Source: Finegoldia magna ATCC 53516
GTDB taxonomy: Bacteria > Bacillota > Clostridia > Tissierellales > Peptoniphilaceae
Direction: 5' to 3'
Assembly (NCBI RefSeq): GCF_000159695.1
Contig: NZ_CM000955.1
Span: 1,127,473 to 1,191,472, forward strand
DNA length: 64,000 nt
Positions 1 through 8,078 of this stretch are shown one piece after another; positions within the stretch are counted from its first letter, which is position 1; the number at the start of each line of letters is the position of its first letter. The notes below the pieces were generated by a model. The model was given only the letters and a program-made list of their open reading frames with translations. It was not told the DNA's origin and ran no database searches. Made by a program: the position numbers and the translations under genes.

Positions 1-1746
1 GATTGCAGCCCACATGTTTGTAAGTCCAAGTGCCGATAATATTAGCACAATTATTTTCACACCGATTGCAAAATACGCGTTTTGTTTTGCGATTTTGAGT
101 GTTTTCTTTGAGATTTTGATTGCTTGGGCGATTTTCGTTAGCTCATCTGTCATGATTACGACATCGCTCGCTTCAATTGCCGCATCGCTTCCGATTTGTC
201 CCATGGAAATTCCGACATCACTGAGTGCAAGCACTGGTGCATCGTTGATTCCGTCTCCTACGAATGCAACTTTTCTTCCTTTTTCTATCAATTTCTTTAC
301 AATTTCAACCTTATCTTGTGGAAGTAGCTTGGATTTGTATTCGTCAATTTTGAGATTTTCTGCTACTGATTTGGCTACAGATTCTCCATCACCAGTTAGC
401 ATGTAAGTTTTTTCGATTCCGACATTTTTCATATCAGTTATCGCTTGGGCGCTGTCTTGTTTGACTTCGTCGGCGATTCTGATATATCCCGCAAATTTTC
501 CATCTATCGCAACGTATACAACAGTGTCTGTAGTATTTATCGGTTCAAATTCAATATCTTTTAAAAGCTTAGCATTTCCTGCTAGGATATGTTTGCCATT
601 TATCACAGCTTGTATCCCTTGGCCTGCGATATTTTCTGCAGATTCCAAGTTCAAATATTCTTTGTCCCCATAATAATCAATGATCGATTGTGCGATTGGA
701 TGGTTGGATGATTTCTCAGCACTCGCAACGTATTTTAGCATTTCTTCATCTGAAATATCAAATGATTTTGCTTCTACAACTTTGAACACACCTTGTGTCA
801 ATGTTCCAGTTTTATCCATAACAACAGTGTCTGTTTCTGCAAGCTTTTCGATGTAGTTACTTCCTTTAACCAAAATCCCTGCCTTGCTGCTCGCACCGAT
901 TCCTGAGAAAAAGCTCAACGGAATACTAATTACAAGTGCGCAAGGGCACGAAATTACAAGGAATGTCAATGAACGATACAACCATGTTTGGAAAGGTTGT
1001 TTCAATATCAAAGGCATCAATATCGCAAGCGCTGCTGCGACCAATACTACAACAGGAGTGTATACTCTTGCAAATTTCGTGATGAATTTTTCTTGTTTAC
1101 TTTTTTGGCTGGATGCATTTTCAACCAAATCCAAAATCTTCGTCACTGCAGAGTTTTCAAAATCCTTCGTAACTTTCGCATTCAAAACCTTGTCCATCAC
1201 GATGTATCCCGACAATAGTTCCTCGCCTTTTGCGACAGTAATTGGAACACTTTCTCCAGTCAACGCCTTCGTGTCAACCATGGAGCTTCCATCTACTACC
1301 ACGCAGTCCAACGGAACTTTCTCTCCTGGTTTGACTACGATAATATCTCCAACATTCACATCGTAAGGATCCACCTTATCGTAACCATCTTCCGTTTTCA
1401 AATTCGCAAAAGTCGGTGCAATGTCCATCAATTCCTTGATAGAATCACGAGATTTCCCAACGGCCTTGTCTTGGAAAATCTCCCCGATTTGATAAAAAAG
1501 CATAACAGCAACACCTTCGGCGTATTCTCCAACGAAAAACGCACCCAAAGTTGCAATCATCATCAGGAAATGTTCGTCAAATAACTGACCGTTTTTCAAA
1601 TTCAAAAACGCTAACTTTATTACTGGAATTCCTACAATCAGATAACTCACAGCGAAAGCCGCAAGTCTTGCGTATGGTTGTTTGATAAAAAATCCGATTA
1701 CAAAAAATACCGCCGAAGCTATCGTTAATTTTATTTCCTTATTCAT
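1..1746 (-). CDS. heavy-metal translocating P1B-type ATPase, partial at C-terminus
   Basis: Membrane pump that exports divalent heavy metals, probably Zn/Cd/Pb given its CadC-like neighbour. Reading from 1746 towards 1, 582 codons stay open and run off the window edge. Visible landmarks in order are paired N-terminal membrane segments, the actuator TGES motif, the CPC metal-translocation motif (SCPCALVIS), the phosphorylation site DKTGTLT, the HP motif (SSNHPIAQS) and the hinge GDGINDAP. Only the last ~25 residues should be missing. The protein begins directly with membrane segments and has no N-terminal HMA domain, which is encoded by the preceding separate gene. The start codon overlaps the stop of that gene (TAATG), so the two are translationally coupled. 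The metal specificity is inferred, not shown. Confidence 0.92.
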   Translation of the reverse strand, partial: MNKEIKLTIASAVFFVIGFFIKQPYARLAAFAVSYLIVGIPVIKLAFLNLKNGQLFDEHFLMMIATLGAFFVGEYAEGVAVMLFYQIGEIFQDKAVGKSRDSIKELMDIAPTFANLKTEDGYDKVDPYDVNVGDIIVVKPGEKVPLDCVVVDGSSMVDTKALTGESVPITVAKGEELLSGYIVMDKVLNAKVTKDFENSAVTKILDLVENASSQKSKQEKFITKFARVYTPVVVLVAAALAILMPLILKQPFQTWLYRSLTFLVISCPCALVISIPLSFFSGIGASSKAGILVKGSNYIEKLAETDTVVMDKTGTLTQGVFKVVEAKSFDISDEEMLKYVASAEKSSNHPIAQSIIDYYGDKEYLNLESAENIAGQGIQAVINGKHILAGNAKLLKDIEFEPINTTDTVVYVAIDGKFAGYIRIADEVKQDSAQAITDMKNVGIEKTYMLTGDGESVAKSVAENLKIDEYKSKLLPQDKVEIVKKLIEKGRKVAFVGDGINDAPVLALSDVGISMGQIGSDAAIEASDVVIMTDELTKIAQAIKISKKTLKIAKQNAYFAIGVKIIVLILSALGLTNMWAAI

Positions 1747-1961
1747 TATTTCACTTCAACATAAGGCTCAATTGATTTGATGATGTCCTTTGCTTGATCC
1801 AACACAGAATCAAACTTATCATCTTCTACATCCAACACCATTTTTGTAGTGATAAAATTCACAGTGACAGAATTTACTCCGTCCAATTCCTTGATTTTGT
1901 CTTCCATTTTTGCTGCACAATTTGCACATCCCAAATTTTCTAATGTATATCTTCTTTTCAT
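1746..1961 (-). CDS. heavy-metal-associated (HMA) domain protein
   Basis: A 71-residue free-standing HMA domain, a ferredoxin-like fold that binds soft metal ions. The metal-binding loop is GCANCAAK (residues 13-20) with two cysteines in CxxC. It probably delivers metal to the adjacent ATPase or acts as its detached N-terminal domain, because that ATPase lacks one. The stop codon overlaps the ATPase start by one base. An AAAGGAGAAAG ribosome binding site lies upstream of the ATG. A CopZ-like chaperone is the alternative reading, but the ArsR/CadC context favours Zn/Cd over copper. Confidence 0.88.
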   Translation of the reverse strand: MKRRYTLENLGCANCAAKMEDKIKELDGVNSVTVNFITTKMVLDVEDDKFDSVLDQAKDIIKSIEPYVEVK

Positions 1962-2004
1962 AACTTTCTCCTTTTTGTTTTTTTATTTTTTTAAATTATT
2001 GTCG

Positions 2005-2406
2005 TTATTCTTGCACGTGTACCATCGCAATGTCGAAGATTTCTTTCACATGATCATCCGAAATCGAATAATACACAACTTTTCCTTGACGTCTAGTCTT
2101 CACAATGTTGCTTTGTTTCAACACTCTCAATTGGTGGCTAATTGCAGATTGGCTCATATTCATCACAGCTGCAATGTCGCACACGCACAACTCTCCGCTT
2201 TCCAACGCCATCAAAATCTTCACCCTTGTTTGATCTCCGAAAATTTTGAACATATCGGACAAATCGACGATCAATTCGTCATCTGGAAGCTCATTGATAG
2301 CTTTTTTCACATTATCCTCGTGAATTAGCGTTACTTCACATTTTTCATCGTTGAATTTATCTATATCTATCACATCCTTTATATGAACATATGAATACTT
2401 GTTCAT
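2005..2406 (-). CDS. ArsR/SmtB-family metal-responsive repressor (CadC-like)
   Basis: Winged-helix repressor of 133 residues as read from the only ATG. It has the CadC/ArsR signature ELCVCD in the alpha-3 region and the recognition helix SQSAISHQLRVLK. It probably senses Cd/Zn/Pb and represses its own operon (repressor - HMA - ATPase). The start is uncertain. A consensus promoter (TTGACA-17-TATTAT) would place the transcription start about 5 nt before this ATG, no Shine-Dalgarno precedes it, and an SmtB-type operator covers the first codons. Either the mRNA is leaderless or translation begins downstream: codon 12 is GTG, with AAAGGA immediately before it. Confidence 0.9.
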   Translation of the reverse strand: MNKYSYVHIKDVIDIDKFNDEKCEVTLIHEDNVKKAINELPDDELIVDLSDMFKIFGDQTRVKILMALESGELCVCDIAAVMNMSQSAISHQLRVLKQSNIVKTRRQGKVVYYSISDDHVKEIFDIAMVHVQE

Positions 2407-2446
2407 TTGTTAATATGATAATATCATTTTATTTTTAGTTTGTCAA
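2392..2446 (-). promoter_or_regulatory. promoter and SmtB/ArsR-type operator of the metal-resistance operon
   Basis: On the minus strand TTGACA (2446-2441), a 17-nt spacer and TATTAT (2423-2418) form a near-consensus promoter. Just downstream, TGAACAAGTATTCA (2405-2392) matches the TGAACA-N2-TATTCA imperfect palindrome known for SmtB/ZiaR operators. A second perfect palindrome, ATGAT-AAT-ATCAT (2415-2427), overlaps the -10 box. Binding at either site would block initiation. The preceding birA terminator ends right at the -35 box, so this operon is transcriptionally isolated from birA. Confidence 0.75.
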
Positions 2447-2477
2447 TAAAAAAAAGAGATTTTATAAAAAAATCTCT
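2446..2477 (-). terminator. rho-independent terminator of birA
   Basis: Stem AGAGATTT / AAATCTCT (2455-2462 / 2470-2477), overlapping the birA stop codon. On the minus strand it is followed by a run of T. Confidence 0.8.
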
Positions 2478-3190
2478 CCTATATTTAAATCTTCAATTGT
2501 TCCGTCGTCGTATTTTACTTTCAAGCTAAAATCATCGTTGATATTCATTGCAACAGCTTTTACATAATCGCCATTTTTGTGGACTTTGATTTCGTTACCG
2601 ATGAAGGTGGCTTTGTTTCTATATTTTTCGACCAAACTATCCTTATCTTCGCTCCAAAATCTCTTGAAATTCTGCATTATTTTTATTACCAAATCTTCTC
2701 TTTTATCTGTATCATCTTTCTCTTCAATGAATCCCGCCGTATCTTTTATATCTTCTGGAAAATCAGATTTGTAGACGTTAATTCCAACACCAACCACAAT
2801 ATCGTGGCAGATATTTTTCTCCACCTTGCATTCCGTGAGTATGCCACAGATTTTCTTGCCGTCAAGCAGAACATCATTGACCCATTTAATCGACGTATTC
2901 ACGTCAAACACCTTGTCAATTGCATAGCTTACAGCAATTCCCATAATTGGTGTGATGAATTGCGATTGTTGAAATGTCATTTCTTCATTTAACAAATACG
3001 AAAAATACAATCCATTTTTTGGCGAGAAAAACTTTCTTCCATATCTTCCCTTGCCCTTCGATTGAAAAAATGCAATCATCAACGTATCGTCTTGCTTTTC
3101 ATTCAGAATTTCATTATTTGTAGATGTGACTTCTTTTTTAAAAATCACCTTATTTATTCCAGTTTGTTCCTTAATTTTTTCCGTATCCAT
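2462..3190 (-). CDS. birA: biotin--[acetyl-CoA-carboxylase] ligase (monofunctional)
   Basis: Attaches biotin, via biotinyl-5'-AMP, to the biotin carboxyl carrier domain. The 242 residues show the family's glycine-rich biotin-AMP loop KGKGRYGRKF (around residues 45-54) and the catalytic-core segment SIKWVNDVLLDGKKICGIL. There is no N-terminal helix-turn-helix, so this is the short enzyme-only form and cannot act as the bio-operon repressor. The start codon overlaps the stop of the upstream radical SAM gene (TAATG), which implies coupled translation. Confidence 0.93.
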   Translation of the reverse strand: MDTEKIKEQTGINKVIFKKEVTSTNNEILNEKQDDTLMIAFFQSKGKGRYGRKFFSPKNGLYFSYLLNEEMTFQQSQFITPIMGIAVSYAIDKVFDVNTSIKWVNDVLLDGKKICGILTECKVEKNICHDIVVGVGINVYKSDFPEDIKDTAGFIEEKDDTDKREDLVIKIMQNFKRFWSEDKDSLVEKYRNKATFIGNEIKVHKNGDYVKAVAMNINDDFSLKVKYDDGTIEDLNIGEIFL

Positions 3191-4098
3191 TAACCTTCAT
3201 CCCATCTATCCCATTTTTTACGTTCTTTTTTATTCATTTCCTTGTCATCATCTTCTAGTCTTTGTTTCAAAACAGCGATAATTTCATCCTTCTTATCTGG
3301 AATTACAGATGTCACAGCCACTGCCTTCGTCTTGTGAGTTCCATTGTAGATGCATCTTTTGTTCAAATTTTTTACAAGCATTATCTCCTCAATGATTTGC
3401 TGTCTGATGGACACTCTCTTGAAATCGTGATTTCTCACATTTTCTACCAATTTTGCATTCTTGAACAAAACCAAATTCACAACAACAATTTCAAACGGAT
3501 TCACCTTGTTCAGAAACTCTGCAGTCTTCATTATATGTTCACGAGAATGTTCTTCTCCGCCAAGCCCAAGCATAATATATGTCGAGTATTTTATCCCAAG
3601 ATTATCGAGCCTGTGAAGAGCCGTCAATTGTTCATTCGATGTGACGCCTTTTTTGTGATAAGAAAGCACCCAATCACTTCCCGATTCAATCCCAATGCAA
3701 ATACGATCAAGCCCCAGATTTTTAAGTTCCAACAATTCTGCATCAGTTTTTCTGAGAATATCATCGCTTCTGGAAAAACACGAAACGTATTTCATATTTG
3801 GAAAATTTTTTTTGATTTCTTTCAAAATCTCCATCAAATAATCATTCTTCAAACACAAGGCATTGCCCTCTAAAAGCGTGAACTTTTTCGGAGTAAACCT
3901 CTTGTCCTTGTAAAAATCTTTCCTGTCACATATATATTTCTTCACATCTTCAATGTCAAAAACCTTGAATTTTTTCCCAACATTCAAATCACAATAGATG
4001 CATTTTCCGTAAGAACAACCCACCGTTACGGGAATCATCTCGTTGTGCATTTCGGGCATCGGAGTGTACATATATCTATCGTAAAATCCGTCAATCAT
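3190..4098 (-). CDS. radical SAM protein
   Basis: A 302-residue radical SAM enzyme of unknown reaction. The [4Fe-4S] cysteines are in CSYGKCIYC near residues 28-36, and later blocks GIESGSDWVL and YIMLGLGGEE are typical of Elp3/MiaB-type radical SAM cores. The C-terminus is lysine-rich and shows no recognisable second cluster domain. AAAGGTGAT precedes the ATG. The gene ends inside the birA start codon; the pairing with birA does not by itself reveal the substrate. Confidence 0.85.
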   Translation of the reverse strand: MIDGFYDRYMYTPMPEMHNEMIPVTVGCSYGKCIYCDLNVGKKFKVFDIEDVKKYICDRKDFYKDKRFTPKKFTLLEGNALCLKNDYLMEILKEIKKNFPNMKYVSCFSRSDDILRKTDAELLELKNLGLDRICIGIESGSDWVLSYHKKGVTSNEQLTALHRLDNLGIKYSTYIMLGLGGEEHSREHIMKTAEFLNKVNPFEIVVVNLVLFKNAKLVENVRNHDFKRVSIRQQIIEEIMLVKNLNKRCIYNGTHKTKAVAVTSVIPDKKDEIIAVLKQRLEDDDKEMNKKERKKWDRWDEG

Positions 4099-4187
4099 TT
4101 AATCACCTTTGTTTGATATTTTACAAGTATTATAACACAAGTTGTGTTTTTAATTTATTTGTACTATCCAATTTCACCCACGAAAAA

Positions 4188-4209
4188 AAGGACTCATCAA
4201 AGAGTCCTT
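4188..4209 (-). terminator. terminator of the superoxide reductase gene
   Basis: Stem AAGGACTC / GAGTCCTT with a 6-nt loop, followed on the minus strand by seven T (4189-4183). Confidence 0.85.
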
Positions 4210-4220
4210 ATTATATCAAA

Positions 4221-4580
4221 CTATTTTACTTCTTCAGCGCTTTCCCATAAACCGTGGATATTGCAATAACTTAATGCGAATACTTTACCTGGTTTAGTAG
4301 ATTTTACATAAGCGTGAGCGTGTGGTTTAGTGAATACTTCGCCTTCGCCGTGTGCTGCTGCTTGGTAAGAAGCTACTTCTACTGGGAATTTTTCTCCTTC
4401 TGGTTGGAAGAATACTTTAATCCATGCAATGTGGTGTTCGAATGTGTTTGGGTGTTCGATTTCTTCACCTACGATTGCGCATACTTTGAATCCGTCGTCT
4501 TTTTTATCAATATGAATAACTGGAACGTGTTTTTCTGCTTTCCAATCTCCAGATTGAACTGTTTCTGTTAATTTAGCCAT
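4221..4580 (-). CDS. superoxide reductase (neelaredoxin/desulfoferrodoxin family)
   Basis: Reduces superoxide to hydrogen peroxide in anaerobes without producing oxygen. The 119 residues contain the EKHVP motif (residues 17-21), whose Glu/Lys and His belong to the active site, then EHHIAWIKVFF and the C-terminal ligand motif SYCNIHGLW with the axial Cys and last His. The short N-terminus lacks the CxxC rubredoxin-like centre I of desulfoferrodoxin, so this is a one-iron, class II enzyme. AGGGGGT provides the ribosome binding site. It is monocistronic with its own terminator. Confidence 0.93.
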   Translation of the reverse strand: MAKLTETVQSGDWKAEKHVPVIHIDKKDDGFKVCAIVGEEIEHPNTFEHHIAWIKVFFQPEGEKFPVEVASYQAAAHGEGEVFTKPHAHAYVKSTKPGKVFALSYCNIHGLWESAEEVK

Positions 4581-4636
4581 TAATATTACCCCCTATAAAA
4601 TTTCTTACAGAGTATTTATACCCCAATTACATTAAA

Positions 4637-5019
4637 CTAATCATTAATTACATCTGGGTTTAGTTCTTCAAGTCGGTTAATATTTCTATTCAAAAGCATC
4701 ATCACACAAATGATAAGAAGAATAGTTCCACAAATCACAAATAACAGTCCAATTCCTCTGCCATTTCCAACTCCAATTATCTTCCCGATAAAAGTTTCAG
4801 ATAATTTGCCGCCCTTTACCAAAAGTGGGTTGAACACATTATCCGCCAAAAATCCAGCCAAAATAATCGCTATAGGTGTGATAATCTTCATTAGACAATC
4901 TACCAGTGAGCCCACTCTTCCTAGCATTTTCGTTTCTATTTTCAATTGCATCAGTGAACCGAAAGTTCCATTTGCATAAGGAGTAGGAATCATAAATAAG
5001 AAAAATCCCACAGCAATAA
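4637..5019 (-). pseudogene. MFS transporter, C-terminal part, separated by IS insertion
   Basis: The last 127 or so codons of an MFS transporter, with membrane segments and conserved MIPTPYANG and GRVGSLVDCLM. It is continuous with the N-terminal part at 6486-7407 once the IS and one TAA target copy are removed; joining gives SWIV-IAVGFF in frame and a 433-residue protein. An ATG-initiated reading frame starting inside the IS (5164) fuses IS sequence to this fragment, but nothing indicates it is a natural protein. Confidence 0.9.
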
Positions 5020-5026
5020 TGATATG

Positions 5027-5060
5027 TACCCTCTTTACTGGACATCCAGTAAGGAGGGTA
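5027..5060 (+). promoter_or_regulatory. hairpin sequestering the orfA ribosome binding site
   Basis: A 15-bp stem (5027-5041 with 5046-5060, one G-U pair) and a 4-nt loop start 7 bp inside the IS end. The 3' arm contains the orfA Shine-Dalgarno AAGGAGG. Transcripts entering from outside would fold this stem and hide the ribosome binding site, a protection known in other insertion sequences such as IS10 and IS50. Confidence 0.75.
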
Positions 5061-5065
5061 TTTTT

Positions 5066-5632
5066 ATGAAATATAGTTATGAATTTAAAAGAGAATGTGT
5101 GCAGTTGTATAGAGAAGGTAAATGGCCTAATACACCTGAAGGAGTTAAAGAAAAGAGATTTCATGACACAATTAAAGAATGGTTTAAGTTAGAAGAAAAG
5201 CATGGTCCAGAAATTTTAAAACATGGAAATAATATCGAGTGGACAACTGATGAAAAGCTAGAAGTGGTCAGCAAAGTATTAGCTGGAAACACAATAGGTT
5301 CTGTAGCAATTGAAATCGGAATTAATCGTGGACAACTTTATTCATGGGTTAACAAGTATAAAAATTATGGATATAATGGTCTTGTAAATAGAAAGAGAGG
5401 TTGTAAATCTAAAAATACAAGCATGAAAAAGAAAAATATCCATAAGCCAAGGAAACTTAATGAATCTGAAAGAGAAGAGCTCATAAGACTTAGAGCGGAA
5501 AATGAATATATAAAAGCAGAAAACGAAATAATAAAAAAAGAGATCGCCTTGAGAGAAGAACGTTACGCTGCGCAACTCAAGGCGAAAAAGCAGCGATTGT
5601 CAAAGAACTTAAAGAAAAAGGATACAGACTAA
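5066..5632 (+). CDS. IS3-family transposase OrfA (DNA-binding subunit)
   Basis: 188 residues from the ATG preceded by AAGGAGG. Two helix-turn-helix regions are visible: KYSYEFKRECVQLYREGKW at the N-terminus, and a second one ending SVAIEIGINRGQLYSWV. A leucine-zipper-like C-terminal coiled coil (RLRAENEYIKAENEIIKKE) supports multimerisation. Like other IS3 OrfA proteins it would bind the inverted repeats alone and give the N-terminal part of the OrfAB transposase after frameshifting. An upstream in-frame ATG at 5024 would begin inside the hairpin and lacks a ribosome binding site. Confidence 0.93.
   Translation: MKYSYEFKRECVQLYREGKWPNTPEGVKEKRFHDTIKEWFKLEEKHGPEILKHGNNIEWTTDEKLEVVSKVLAGNTIGSVAIEIGINRGQLYSWVNKYKNYGYNGLVNRKRGCKSKNTSMKKKNIHKPRKLNESEREELIRLRAENEYIKAENEIIKKEIALREERYAAQLKAKKQRLSKNLKKKDTD
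5533..5584 (+). promoter_or_regulatory. programmed -1 frameshift signal of the IS3 element
   Basis: Slippery heptamer A-AAA-AAA (5533-5539) followed by G, in the correct phase of orfA. A 5-nt spacer then leads to a perfect 9-bp stem CGCCTTGAG / CTCAAGGCG (5545-5553 / 5576-5584). The orfB frame is open without a stop from 5521, so a -1 slip yields an OrfAB fusion. Confidence 0.85.
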
Positions 5633-5655
5633 ACTATCTTTTAATAGCGATTGAT

Positions 5656-6450
5656 TTGCCAAAATCAACATACTACTTTGAACTGAATAAAGTGGATAAG
5701 ATAAAAGTTAAGAATCGCCCTATCGCAGATAAAATAACCGAAATATTTAACTTGCACAAAGGAAGATATGGTGTAAGAAGAGTGTATATGGAGTTAATAA
5801 ATCAAGGGTATGTAATAAATCATAAAAAAGTTCAAAAGATCATGCATGAGCTAAAACTATTTGGGAAAAGGTCTAAAGAGAAATATCACTCATATAAGGG
5901 AAAGATAGGTAAAGTTGCAGATAATATCATCAATAGAGAGTTCAAAGCAGACAGACCTTTACAAAAATGGACCACGGATGTATCTGAATTTAAATTTTCT
6001 TGGGGTAAATGCTACATATCTCCAATACTTGATATGTATAGCAATGAGATTATCTCATATGACTTATCTCTAAGTCCTAATTTAAAACAAATATCGAATA
6101 TGTTAAGAAAAGCATTTAGCAAATTTCCAAAATTAAATAACTTGATACTACACTCAGATCAAGGTTGGCAATACCAACATAAATATTATGTTAATGAACT
6201 AAAAAAACATGGTATAAGACAATCAATGTCAAGAAAAGGGAATTGTTACGATAATTCTATTATGGAAACATTCTTTGGAAGATTAAAAAATGAAGTTTAT
6301 TATGGCTGTGAAAAGAGCTATAGCTCCTATGAAGAATTTTCTAAAGCAATAGAAGAATACATCTATTATTACAATAACGAAAGAATTCAATCAAAAACAA
6401 AATGGATGCCACCTACAAAATATAGGTTAGCATCCACTACAACTAATTAA
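5656..6450 (+). CDS. IS3-family transposase OrfB (DDE catalytic domain)
   Basis: Catalytic rve-type integrase core of the OrfAB transposase. It shows the HTH_21-type block HKGRYGVRRVYMEL and the DDE residues: first Asp in WTTDVSEF, second in LHSDQGWQY, Glu in NSIMETFFGRLKNE, followed by the terminal YNNERIQSK motif. The boundary at a TTG (5656) is nominal, because the frame is open upstream and family-typical sequence begins around EKAAIVKEL, so production by -1 frameshifting at 5533-5539 is the likely route. The protein is intact. Confidence 0.93.
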   Translation: MPKSTYYFELNKVDKIKVKNRPIADKITEIFNLHKGRYGVRRVYMELINQGYVINHKKVQKIMHELKLFGKRSKEKYHSYKGKIGKVADNIINREFKADRPLQKWTTDVSEFKFSWGKCYISPILDMYSNEIISYDLSLSPNLKQISNMLRKAFSKFPKLNNLILHSDQGWQYQHKYYVNELKKHGIRQSMSRKGNCYDNSIMETFFGRLKNEVYYGCEKSYSSYEEFSKAIEEYIYYYNNERIQSKTKWMPPTKYRLASTTTN

Positions 6451-6485
6451 TTAAATATTGTGTCCAGTTTTATGGGTACACATCA

Positions 6486-7407
6486 TAACAATCCAGCTGT
6501 AATTTATTCCCATAACAATCATACCAATAGAGCAAATTATTAAGCTTAGGAAAATCGATCTTACTTTGTTTTTCTCGCTTGGAATTGCGCCAGAAATTAT
6601 TCCACCTAACACCATTGCAATTCCCGACACAGAATTCACAAGCCCGTAAATTTTTGTGTCATAATTACTCATTACCAACGGACCAACCAATACCATTGCA
6701 ATATTTGCCACAAAATTCAATATTGAAAACACAGCTATTATTTGTATAAATCCCTGTTTTTGTTTCAACACTTCAAAAGCTATTTTCAAGTCACTAACAA
6801 TTGTCTTAGTAAAATTAGATTCCTTAACTTCTTCGATTTCTTGCTCGATTTTTTGTGGTAAAATCGTCAAAATAGCCACGAAGAAAGTTACAAAATCAAT
6901 TGCAAATAATCCCGTCAATCCTATAAATGGAAATAACGCACCTGCAATCAACGGCGCAAGCATATTTTGAATTGCCCTGATAAGTTGCATAAAACCATTT
7001 GCTCTTGGAATATCCTTCTTTTCAACCAAAAGTGGAATCGTCGCGTTGAATGCTGGATTTTGGAATGTACCCAAAGTTTGCGACAAGAATGTCAATGGAT
7101 AAACCATCCACACTTTCATACTTCCTGTCGCAAGTAAAATCATAAGTATAACTTTAAGTACAGCATCGAGCGAATCGGTTAACACTATAATATGTTTTCG
7201 TTGTTTTCTGTCTGCCATTGATCCTGCAAATGGCGCAAATATAATTCCTGGTAAAATTTGTACTAAAAATGTCATCGCAAAAGTCGTAGCACTTTTTGTC
7301 ATCATGAAAATCCACAACGATAATCCAAATGATGAAATCCCCGACCCAAGCATAGACACAAATTGCCCAAACCATACCACCATAAATTTTTTAAATTTTT
7401 CGTTCAT
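6486..7407 (-). pseudogene. MFS transporter, N-terminal part, interrupted by IS
   Basis: About 306 codons of a major facilitator superfamily drug-efflux-like transporter (related to MFS proteins with the GSMADRKQRKH loop between TM2 and TM3). In the present sequence the frame runs into the IS and ends after nine foreign residues at 6451. The start codon overlaps the stop of the upstream ABC permease (TAATG), so it was the last gene of the ampS-pepF-ABC run. The missing C-terminal half lies intact at 4637-5019. Confidence 0.9.
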
Positions 7408-8078
7408 TAGAATCCCCTATACTGTAGTTTCGTTCTTGCTTTTTTCATAAAATGATACGCCACAGCATATAAAAGTATCAAATTCAACACAATTTTCTTC
7501 ATATCCGCTTGATTTCCCACAATTATTTTTCTGATTTCTTGTGTTATTGTGAGTTTGTATCCAAATATCAAAAACGCTGTTGTGATAAATCCAGTAAATG
7601 ATGCGACTCTTTCGTAAATTAATGTAAGTGCCATGAATAAGAAGAACACACCATACATTAGAATTAATGAAAAGATTATCGCTAGTATTAAATTAGGCTT
7701 GAATTGTATTATCCCATTCAATCCATTTCCCGATAAAAATATTACAATCGAAAATAAAATCGCAGCTTTTACTAACCAAACGATGCTTCTTTTGAAATAA
7801 ATCATTACAATGCTAGTTCTAGATGAAATCATATTAATCAGCCCGTCGCTTTTGATTTCAAATTCTATGGATTTAACGAGTTCAAATAACACTGTTTGCA
7901 ACAAATACCATATCAAAAAATATGTGAATGATTCGTTGTTCCAATTATCCGTTGATTTTAGCATAAATGAAACGCCCGCAAGCATGATAATATCCGATAT
8001 TAGCTTTGAGAAATATTCGATTTTATAGTTTTTGTTTTCGTCGATGTATTTTCGTAATTCTCCGTATTTATATCCCAT
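7407..8078 (-). CDS. ABC-2 type transporter permease
   Basis: A 223-residue integral membrane protein with six predicted hydrophobic segments, lying directly after a second permease and an ATPase whose reading frames overlap. It is likely one half of a heterodimeric ABC-2 exporter. It starts with ATG 11 codons inside the end of the preceding gene, and its stop overlaps the MFS start. The substrate is unknown; association with an MFS efflux gene suggests export of a toxic or signalling compound. Confidence 0.8.
   Translation of the reverse strand: MGYKYGELRKYIDENKNYKIEYFSKLISDIIMLAGVSFMLKSTDNWNNESFTYFLIWYLLQTVLFELVKSIEFEIKSDGLINMISSRTSIVMIYFKRSIVWLVKAAILFSIVIFLSGNGLNGIIQFKPNLILAIIFSLILMYGVFFLFMALTLIYERVASFTGFITTAFLIFGYKLTITQEIRKIIVGNQADMKKIVLNLILLYAVAYHFMKKARTKLQYRGF

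Larger units (their letters stand above)
5020..6485 (+). mobile_element. IS3-family (IS150-group) insertion sequence, copy 1
   Basis: A complete 1466-bp element with terminal inverted repeats TGATATGTACCC (left) and TGATGTGTACCC (right end, reverse complement), flanked by the 3-bp target duplication TAA (5017-5019 and 6486-6488). It carries overlapping orfA and orfB with a frameshift signal. Copy 2 at 39376-40841 has the same length, orientation and encoded proteins. The insertion disrupts an MFS transporter gene. Confidence 0.96.

Noticed and set aside
4637-5164. 175-residue frame starting inside the IS
   Set aside because: The first ~48 codons are antisense IS sequence; the true content is the 3' part of the disrupted MFS gene.
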